A stretch of 64,000 nt of DNA from Dactylis glomerata. Lineage: Eukaryota; Streptophyta; Magnoliopsida; Poales; Poaceae. Position 1 is the stretch's first letter. Each line of letters begins with the position of its first letter. Positions 55,824 through 64,000 of the stretch are shown one piece after another. Under the pieces are notes generated by a model. That model did no database searches, was not told the DNA's origin, and saw only the letters and a program-made list of their open reading frames with translations. The position numbers were made by a program, and so were the translations under genes. Location: contig QXEO01000247.1 in the NCBI GenBank assembly GCA_007115705.1, positions 16,807,952-16,871,951 of the forward strand, in the 5' to 3' direction.

Positions 55824-58407
55824 ATGGAAAATAAAGATTTCTTTAGTATTTTTCCTATGTTTGGTTATGGAGTGTTTGAAGAGAAAATTGAAAAACCTTT
55901 GGAGCTTAATTTGCGTACTAATAGTGTTGTTAGTATGAATGCTTTGAACACCGTTATAGAAAAGTCTAAGCTTGGGGAAGATGGTTTTGTTAAGCTTGAT
56001 ATTTTTAGTTTCCCAGCTTTAGTGGAGAAAGTTTGCTCTGACGATATTTTATCTCCCATATGTGATGTTTCTAATGATGCTTGTGCTCCTCATCCTTTTA
56101 AAATACCTACGAAGATTGCTGAATGTGCTATGGATAACTGCTATTTAGGAGATGGAACTGTCCATCCTGGTGATCATTTGCTCTTTATACATGAATTATG
56201 CAAGTTGTTCAAGTGTGCAGGTATTTCGATGAATCAAGTTAAGAGGAGGCTATTTTCTTTATCACTGAAAGGCAGAGCCGCGGAATGGTATAAAACACTG
56301 AAGGATGGCCGATCTATTGATTGGGAGGAAATTGTACCTCTCTTTTATTCTAAATTCTATCCTTCTAGTGAGGTTTATAAAGATAGGAATTACATTTATA
56401 ATTTTCATCTGCATGAGGGAGAAAGCATTGCCCAAGCGTGGGGAAGATTGAAGTTACTAATGCATAAATATCCTATTCATGATCTTCCCCGTAATATTGT
56501 TATTAATAATTTTTATGCAAGGTTTTCAGGATATTACAAGGACTATCTAGATGCATGCTTTGATGGGTCTTTCACAAGCAAGGATGTTGACACCAACTGG
56601 GATCTGCTTGAAACAATTCAAAACAATATTGAAGGTTGGGATTGCGACAAAGGTAAAGGATCAGGTATGAATTACGAGTTTGATTGCATTAAGTCTTTCG
56701 CTGAAACTGCTGATTTTCAAGAGCTTAGTGCTAAGTATGGTCTTGATCCTCAAATTATGATTGATTGTTTTAAAACCTTTGCTTCCCATATTAATGTTCC
56801 TAAAGGAAATGGGGACATGTATCATGAACCTTTTAAGGACACTTGCGTAGAAAATGATATTGTTGTTGATGATTGCAATAAAAATGCTTGAACTTCTGAA
56901 AGTCCTATTTCCTATAAGCATGTTAATTTTTGTGGAGTACATAGACCTTGTGAACAGAGTTACAACAAGGAAGATTATTGTGTCCACCACGCAAATGAAG
57001 AAACCAATATGTGGCTCAGGGATCTAGATGAGCTTGGTGAAAGGGTTTGTGAGCTTTATCCTTTTCTTTGTGAACTTTGCGATAAAAAGGGTCACTTTAA
57101 TTTTCAATGCCCAATTAATCGAACGAGTACCACAAATTTATATTGTGATGATAAGATTACTCTCAATCAGCATGATGAGCTTACTTTGTTTTTGAATTAT
57201 GAAGAGATATCTTGAAAGATTTCTTTGGTTGATATGAGAGATGTTGATATTAGTAGCACCCTTCGTGGTTGTCGTCTCTATTGTGCTAAAGATTGCCTCG
57301 CAAATACTTACTTACAAAATCTTATAAAACATGATGTTTTGCCAAGCTATGACAGGACTAATAGATGTTTCTATCTTATTAATAGAGAGGAGGAATCCTC
57401 CAAAGTTTCTTCTGTTGTTTCTGTCAGTAAACCAGATTATGTAGAGAAGATGCCTTTCCCTCCTAAAGGATATGTGGAGAAGATGCCCTTCAAGTCTCTC
57501 CCTCCTAAGGGAGAGAGTAAGAAGAGTATGAAGAAGAAGAAGAGGAGTAAAAGGCGAGAGGACACGGTATCTTCCCCTAAGCATTATGATCCTGTTATAG
57601 ATTATGATAATTCTGATTGGGATGATGTTCCTATGCCTGTTACCTATGTTAGTGATCATGATTGGGAAAAGCACTCTAATTTTGATATTGAAAAATCTTT
57701 TTGGTACCAATTCTAAGGTTAATAATTGTTGTACCATTAGTACTATCCATGTTCCTTCTTATGATGATATGTTTGATGAGTATGCTTTGCGAAATAGCTG
57801 TTCTCTAGCTTGTGATGATACTAAGCCTCTGGTTTATGATGGTTATGATGATGAGTATAATATTTTCAGTTCACCTACTATTGAGGATAAAATTAGTTAT
57901 GATTACAATATGCCTCCTATTTTTGATGATTATGGTGATAAGAATAATTATTCTGTTGAATCTACTCCTACTACGATTGTTCATGTGGGGAGTATTAATT
58001 CTTTTATGCATGTGGCTCATGATAGGGATGCTTTATGTGATAGTTATATTGTTAATTCTATTCATGATGCTACTGAAAGTTATTATGAGAGAGGGAAACA
58101 TGGTTTGATGGATCTCAATAATATTGAGTTTCCCCTCTTTATGTTGCAATTCATGAAGTTGTACTTGTTTTGCCTTCCTATGCTTTTCACTTTGCGCTTT
58201 CATGACTTGTCTCTTTACAAGACTATTTTTTATAGGAAGTGGTTTAGATTTAAATGTGTTTCATATTTTCTTTTTGATGCTCTCTCTTGCTTTAAGTTCC
58301 TATATAGCGCCTTTGCCTTACGCTCTTTTATGGCGCCCACATTCGCATCTTTGCAAATTACTGCGCCTAGCTCAAAGGCGTTAAAGAAAAGCACTCTTGG
58401 GAGATAA
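55824..58407 (+). pseudogene. Element E gag-like polyprotein with CCHC zinc knuckle, interrupted
   Basis: The start is MENKDFFSIFPMFGYGVFEEK. The gag core lies at about residues 130-250 (KRRLFSLSLKGRAAEWYKTLKDG, WEEIVPLFYSKFYPSSEVY, ESIAQAWGRLKLLMHKYPIHDLP). A TGA at 56889-56891 stops the first 355 aa; the frame goes on to a zinc knuckle, CELCDKKGHFNFQC (C-x2-C-x4-H-x4-C, 57069 onward). A second TGA (57213-57215) follows, then a Lys-rich region (KKSMKKKKRSKRRED) and, after a 1-base shift at a T run near 57705, an Asp/Tyr-rich acidic part (YDGYDDEYN, DDYGDKNNY). It merges with the chassis at about 58370. No protease or polymerase motifs. All breaks considered, about 860 codons existed. Confidence 0.8.
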
Positions 58408-60060
58408 CCCAATGTTTTATTTCCAGTACTTTTTCTTTTATTTGAGTCTTGGAAGTTATTACTACTGTAATAACCGCTCCTTATCATTTTTATTTTGTTG
58501 TTATGCCAAGAGAAGCCTCTAATTTGAGTGAGGTAAGATTTGGGGATGTTGCTGTTCTAAAACAATTTTCGGTGCTGCACCGTAAAAATTCGTGAAAATT
58601 CTCTGTATATCTTTTGGACCTGCGATCTCTTATGCATATGTCCCAGGTTATATCCAAACTTTCATTAGTTGAACACTTTTTGATTTGAGCAACAGAAAAC
58701 CCTCTAAAAATTCGACCTTTGTCAACTGTTCTGTTTTGACAGATTTCTGCCAATATGTGTGTTTGCCGCTCGATCGCTTTCTTTTTGAGTTCTTTTGATC
58801 ACGGAACTTTTGGGGAAGTTGCTACAGTAGTATATACTTTATATGTGGTGGTTTTGAGTTGAAACCTGAAGCAAAAAGGATTGATTCTATGTTATGCTTA
58901 CACTAATGTTGCTAATAGAATTGTGTTGAGTTTTGTATCAAGGAAGTTTTAAAGTGTAGAGACTGGAGAATGATGAGATGAGATGAAGAATGGACAAAAG
59001 CTCAAGCTTGGGGATGCCCATGTCACCCCAAGAAATATCCAAGAAGTACAAGCGTCAAAGCTTGGGGATGCCCCCGAGGCACCCCCTTCTTCATCGGCAA
59101 AAATCAGGTCACCTTTCAAAACACTATATTTTTATTGCTTCATGCACTATGCGTTTTTCTTGGAGCGTCAGTTGTTTTTGCTTTCAGTTTTCCTTTTGTT
59201 TTGTTTGCTGCAATAAACGGTTTGATCACATCATGTTGTTTTGGAGAGAGACATGCTCCGTTTTTCAATTGCTAAGAATACTCTAGTTTTCACTCTTTTC
59301 GTTCAACGAGTGTTCTCTTTTTCTGCTACTTCATTTAGCTTTTGTTTTTCGCCTTGATTTTTGTTCAGATCTTGTTTTATCCTTGCATCAAGGTGTATTT
59401 GGACCTCTGGTCCATGTTGGTTTTCATCAAAAGAGTTTCCTCAAGAAGGTTTGAATGGTGTTGGAAAAGAGAAAAAGCTTTATGCAAAAAAGTGATACAA
59501 GAAGGAGCTTATGTAGACTGCGGCCTAGGCTTTTGCATGTCGTGCTTGATGTCTTTTTGATAGTATGCTTAGTGATTTTTGCTGTAGTATGACTTGTCTC
59601 AAATGACTGAGATTGCTTAATGAGCCTTTGAAAAAATCATGCGTTGTTTTTATTATATGAAAGCATTTATTTGGTTTTCTCCTTTGATGCTTTATTTGGG
59701 TTGACTTGGCACATACTTACACCATGTTGACTACAAAATAAGTTGCCTATAGCCTCTATGATCATTTGGTTTTTGACTTGTGATACCACTTTATGCTTCT
59801 TTCAATGATGTTTTGTCGCTATGCATGATTATGGCCGTTATTGCTCTCTTAGTTGGTCGCTCCCAGTCTTTTGCTAGCCCTCATTTTGTACTGAGTATGA
59901 GCTCTACTCGTGCATCCAACTCCCAAAAACCAAGTTTGCCATTATGTCCACTATAAATTCCTATGCATGGTATTTCAAAGCAATTCCAAGTAAATTTTTA
60001 TGTGCTACCTTTCAAAACTTTCAAATACTTCTCATTTTGTGCCACTGTTTTTTTTAGCTC
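58408..60060 (+). other. Element E 3' untranslated region, chassis part
   Basis: Collinear with A from 'gttaaagaaaagcactcttg' (stem-loop 58397-58412) to about 59935, including the two upstream polypurine-like motifs near 59003-59015 and 59057-59069. Then it departs from the chassis. Confidence 0.75.
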
Positions 60061-60384
60061 ATGGGGACGTAGTGGTCGGAATTGCTATCTTCCATATTAA
60101 ATTGAGTACCCTTCGACTAAGCAGCTTCATCTGCTCGTCATTAATTTTACAAGGGAGCTGGTCAGACCATTGTAATCTAATTTTAAAAAGAAAGAAAAAG
60201 AGCACTCCTCCATGGTATGTGAAAGTTGGTGGGCACCCGATGGAATCGGTTAGCCATGGTTTGAGAAAAGAAAAAAAGGTGGGGAGGAGTGCCAAAGCTT
60301 TATAAAAGAGCACCAATGTGCCAAATTTTCAAAGAACTCGGAACCGCTCTCACTTGTTTATTATGGAAGATAGCAAGTCCCCAT
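60061..60384. mobile_element. Foldback-like insert in the E 3' untranslated region
   Basis: This stretch is absent from the other copies. It has inverted ends: ATGGGGAC plus TTGCTATCTTCCAT at the left (13 extra bases in between), and ATGGAAGATAGCAAGTCCCCAT at the right. An inner inverted pair, GCACTCCTCC/GGAGGAGTGC, is at 60202-60211 and 60283-60292. It may be a decayed foldback MITE. The borders are uncertain because the surrounding ~1 kb of chassis is also missing. Confidence 0.5.
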
Positions 60385-60984
60385 TGCCAGTCATTGACAT
60401 GAAACAACCACCTCTTAAAATAAATTTTTATATCTATTTTACAAATGAAAAGCTCTAGCACATGTTTAATCACTGCTTCCCTCTGCGAAGGGCCTTTCTT
60501 TTACTTTTATGTTGAGTCTCCATCTTCCATCTTTATTCACCGACTAAGAGAGCATAGTTGTCATTCTGAGTATAATGTGCATAGTACCAAAGTTTATTAT
60601 TGATTGATTCATGATTATGGTTTTGCTTGTTCTTAAATTACTTGCATCTAGTCACCCTCTTAAACTTGAAGGTGTCCTGTGCATTTATGTTTTGCTACTC
60701 CATGAGGGACAAGCTGAAAACCATTTGCTATGTTTTCCATATGATTTGAACACATATTTGACTTTCATTGTTTCATTATTCATGATTTTTCGTTTGTGTT
60801 CTTCTTCATGTTATAGCATGGTTGCTAAGTTTCTATTATCAAGATTATGTCTTTCATGCCCATGTTTTAAGTTCTTTGATCTCAGCACTCAATGTCTACC
60901 CTGTTGATCAAATTGTGATGTTGCATGTCACCTCAAAAATTATTATTTTGTTATCACTTACCTACTCGAGGACGAGCAGGAGTT
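60385..60984 (+). other. Element E 3' untranslated region, end
   Basis: From about 60468 ('aatcactgcttccctctgcgaagg') it is again collinear with the chassis to the polypurine tract. No gene. Confidence 0.7.
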
Positions 60985-60998
60985 AAGCTTGGGGATGC
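60985..60998 (+). other. Element E polypurine tract
   Basis: AAGCTTGGGGATGC abuts the 3' LTR. Confidence 0.75.
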
Positions 60999-62433
60999 TG
61001 ATACGTCTCAAACGTATCTATAATTTTTGATGCTCCATGCTTATTTTTTCACCATTTGCCTTGTGTTTCGTTATACTTTATGGCGTTTTTATGCGATTTC
61101 CAGAATTAACCTATTGACAAGATGCCACAGTACCAGTTCCCTGTTTTCTGCTGTTTTTGTGTTTCAGAAAAGCTACACAGGAAATATTCTCGGAATTAGA
61201 CAAAACAAGTTTCAGAAGTCTTATTTTTCCCGGACGAAGGACGAGGACCAAACGGGAGCCGGAGAGGGGCCAGAGGCTGGCCACACCATGAGGGGGCGCG
61301 GCCCAGGCCCTGGCCGCGCCCACCTGTGGTGAGGAGCCCCTGGTCCACCTCTGACGATGCCCCTTCGCCTATAAGAAGCCTCGGGACAGAAAACCCTAAG
61401 ACAATCGGCGAAATTTCCAGATGAGTTCCGCAGCTCCGCCACCGCCACCGACGAATTTCGGGGGATAGAAGTCTCTGTTCCGGCACCCTGCCAAGATGGG
61501 GAAGTGCCCCCGAAGCCATCTCCATCGGTCTCCATCGCCGTCTCCACCGTCTCTATCGACCTCGCTGCCATCTCCATCAACCTTGCTATCTCCTATGATG
61601 AGAAGGGAGTAGTTCTCCCCCGGGGCTGAGGGCTCTAATGGTAGCTATGTGGTTCACCTCTCTCTCCCATGATGTGATCTTTATGTGATCGTGAGCTTTG
61701 TATCTAGTTGAATTGGTAGATGTTATTATTCAGATATTATGCTACTCCTATGCTTTATTATTGTACTCTCCGGAGATACCTCGTATCATGGTGTAAAGGT
61801 GACTAGTGTGTGCATCATGTGTATCTTTTTGGTTAATATCTCTATGAAATGTTGGTGTTTATTGGAACCATCTAGTGCGTTCATGGTGATAGCGTGGGAC
61901 AATCTAGTTTGGGTACATACGGACTTTGAGGAGTGCTTCATAGCCCTACGCATGATTAGTGTTCGTTTTCCATTGGAGAACTGTTTTGAGTTGCATATTG
62001 ATGATAGTATCTATTGGTTCAATTATGTTATATTTATTGGGAGTGTGTCCACTAGTGAAAGTATGATCCCTAGGCCTTGTTTCCTAGCATTGCACACCGT
62101 TTACTTCCTGTTTTGTTACATATTTGCTCGCAGCGATATTTATTTCAGATTACATTTGCTACTTATAATCATCACTACCACTTGTATTTCACTATCTCTT
62201 CGTCGAACTAGTGCACCTATACATCTGACAAGTGTATTGGGTGTGTTGGGGACACAAGAGACTTTCTGTATCGTAATTGCAGGGTTGTTTGAGAGGGATA
62301 GCTTTGACCTCTTCTCCCCTGAGTTCGATAAACCTTGGGTGATCCACTTAAGGGAAACTTTCTGCTGTTCTACAATCCTCTGCACTTGGAGGCCCAACAC
62401 TGTCTACAGGAACAGACGCGTGCGTAGACATCA
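60999..62433 (+). repeat. Element E 3' LTR
   Basis: 1435 bp, same ends as the 5' LTR; small indels separate the two, so E is not very young. Confidence 0.92.
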
Positions 62434-62438
62434 TGGAC
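62434..62438. repeat. Right target-site duplication of E (TGGAC)
   Basis: Pairs with 54257-54261. Confidence 0.93.
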
Positions 62439-62782
62439 CAGGGGGCCCACACCACCAGGGGGAACGGGCCAGCCCTAGGCCATGCCGCCCTATGGTGTGG
62501 CCGCCCTCTGGCTCGGCTCCGTCTCCTCTTCGGTCTTCTGGAAGCTCCGTAAAATATCTGGACATCTGGCTTTGGTTTCGTCCAATTCCGAGAATATTTC
62601 ATGTGTAGCATTTCTGAAACACAAAAATAGTAGAAAACAGAGAACTGACACTGTGGTATCTCGTTAATAGGTTAGTTTCGGAAAATGCATAAAAATGCCA
62701 CGAAGTGTAACAAAACACTAAGCAAATGGTGTAAAAACAAGCATGGAGCATCAAAAATTATGGATACGTTGGAGACGTATCA
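62439..62782 (-). repeat. Element D 5' LTR, distal piece
   Basis: 344 bp continuing 'cagggggccc' after E and ending in the LTR start (read on minus TGATACGTCTCCAACG). Confidence 0.9.
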
Positions 62783-62787
62783 ACCAC
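62783..62787. repeat. Right target-site duplication of D (ACCAC)
   Basis: Pairs with 46310-46314. Confidence 0.9.
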
Positions 62788-64000
62788 ATCAAATGAAACC
62801 AGACCAAAATGTTCTTTCTCATTCTCTCATTTCCCACCATTCAACGCGTGCCCCTTTCCATCCCACAGTCGTGTCCACAGCACAGGCACCGTTGTACATG
62901 TCTCCTAAATTCGTATTATCGCTTCAAATCTTTTGAGAAGGCAGCTTAGGGTGCAATCACTCTCTCTCATCTTCTCACAAACTCATGCGACCTCAGTGCA
63001 TCATGATGAGAAGAACCCAACAAAGTGTGTGAGGCCATTGTAAATTGATTTTTTATGTGTTCCATGTAGGGATAGGGATCTAGCGACGAGTTTATGGCTG
63101 TACCAGTTGTTGCTTGTTCACACGAGATCACAAAGCCACAAACCCTATGCCCTCAAATCCCAATCCACGTTGGTAAAATGTGGGGAGTATAGAGAGATGG
63201 GTGATGCTAACCATCGTCACGCGAGGAGTTGTTGTTTTGGTAAATAGACAAAATAGACATGATTTTATGTCCATGTAATTCATGTAACATAACAATCTTT
63301 ATCAAAAATTGTAACATAACAATTGTCGAAAAACACATGGCGCACAATACCTTTTGTTTACTTAAATAAATATTGTAATGCAAGGACGAGTAGGGCAAAT
63401 GTAGGGGAGGGGAGGGCAATTCATGATATAATGTTTTTATAGTGATGCAGGCTACACATGTGCTTTAAGGACATGCCAAATGGGCTGCTCATGGAGTACA
63501 GCGGTGGTAACTGCTGCTGGTATGCAGATGAATATAGGGATTCAGCCGCCTGGTTAAGGGTGGCGTAGCGGTGTCCCTGGATCCGGCGTCAAAGAGGCTC
63601 AGAGTGCTCCTCTGCCCGATATTGCTTATCGGGGTAGATCCAGCCTTACGAGGTTGGTGGCTATTGTGTCTCTTTAACGCCTCTTGTCTAGGGATTTCTT
63701 CAGCGCCTAAGAGTTGACCAACAAGTGGTGCTCTTCTTCTCCGATAGCGAAGGACACAGGTGCTTTGAAGGTGCGGTGAAGATGGTTTGCAACAGTTTTT
63801 CCATTTATTTCCTCCTTCCTTGTTTCATGTTACTTATATGTGTATCGAGTCTGGATTGCTACTTTTATGAATACAAGCAATGTATTTTCTAAAAATATAT
63901 ATGCTAATTTAAGACTACATTAAACAATTGGTGTTATGATTTTAATAAATATTTGACCGACGTGTGAAATTTGCATGGAAAGTAAGACACCCCTTATTGT
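62788..64000. other. Unassigned DNA at the right edge
   Basis: It is the original flank of D, so it should be continuous with DNA left of 46310. No ORF above 70 codons looks real. The segment about 63430-63890 has moderate GC and ends 'tacttttatgaatacaagcaatgtattttct', which could be the 3' end of a LINE-type or host transcript; this is a guess. Confidence 0.4.

Larger units (their letters stand above)
54262..62433 (+). mobile_element. Element E: complete LTR retrotransposon, gag with zinc knuckle, no pol
   Basis: 8172 bp with 1422- and 1435-bp LTRs, primer-binding site, polypurine tract and TGGAC duplications. The first ~350 bp of its LTR and most of its 3' untranslated region match the chassis of the other elements. 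The later LTR part and the coding region do not. It is a related but distinct subfamily. The coding region is damaged by two stops and a frameshift. Confidence 0.93.
46315..62782 (-). mobile_element. Element D: gag-protease retrotransposon with element E nested in its 5' LTR
   Basis: Both LTRs, the primer-binding site, polypurine tract, 3' untranslated region, gag-protease and a 5-bp TSD are present. The 5' LTR is in two pieces around E. The LTRs are 1630 and 1629 bp (E and one TSD removed). No pol genes. D interrupts unassigned DNA. Confidence 0.92.

Noticed and set aside
1..64000. CRISPR array, tRNA gene or bacterial-type operon
   Set aside because: No regularly spaced short repeats and no cloverleaf were noticed; the tRNA-Asp matches are only 18-base primer sites of retrotransposons.

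Overview
The window looks like intergenic DNA from a large grass genome, most probably Triticeae (wheat, barley or Aegilops). The reasons are nested Ty3/Gypsy LTR retrotransposons of about 1.6 kb LTR type, a CACTA end carrying 'tttagtcccggttcg' subterminal repeats, a Stowaway MITE with 'ctccctccgtttc' ends, and two grass-type gene relics (an F-box/FBA protein and a WRN-like 3'-5' exonuclease domain). No family search could be run, so element family names (Sabrina-like is my guess for the main family) come from memory. I label the elements A, B, C, D, E, F, G, H and J.

Left block (1-38582) is a set of nested insertions read from target-site duplications (TSDs). Element A (+, left end outside the window) inserted into an exonuclease gene. 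B (+, 2470-36181, TSD GATAC) sits in A's 3' untranslated region. H (+, 4915-27359, TSD CGCCG/CGCTG) sits in B's gag. Inside H's 5' LTR lies a rearranged insert: C (-, 6018-13428), then sequence F from an unrelated Gypsy-like family, itself split by the complete element J (-, 13974-20875, TSD CTGAG). G (-, 28892-32837) sits in B's 3' region and has lost its own 3' half.

Middle block (38583-46314) is a gene-relic island. It holds the exonuclease pseudogene with a Mutator-like MITE (9-bp TSD), a short 5S-rRNA-like piece, a CACTA end, a truncated 83-aa ORF, and an F-box pseudogene cut by a 1.1-kb TIR element that itself contains a hAT-type MITE. A Stowaway MITE and AT-rich unassigned DNA follow.

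Right block (46315-62782) is element D (-, TSD ACCAC) with element E (+, 54262-62433, TSD TGGAC) inside D's 5' LTR. The last 1.2 kb is unassigned.

All elements of the main family share one chassis: TGATACGTCTC... LTR start, a tRNA-Asp-type primer-binding site, a leader, a 2-3 kb 3' untranslated region beginning near a conserved TTGGG-loop-CCCAA stem-loop, and an AAGCTTGGGGATG polypurine tract. Between leader and stop codon they carry four different coding cassettes: a 687-aa gag-protease, an unrelated 195-aa ORF, a compact 231-aa gag, and a gag with zinc knuckle (E). No copy encodes reverse transcriptase, RNase H or integrase, so all must have been moved by enzymes from elsewhere. This cassette exchange on a constant chassis is the main finding. 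Next in interest are a 929-bp inverted repeat made by B and G, and an LTR inverted repeat sealed by templated filler DNA.
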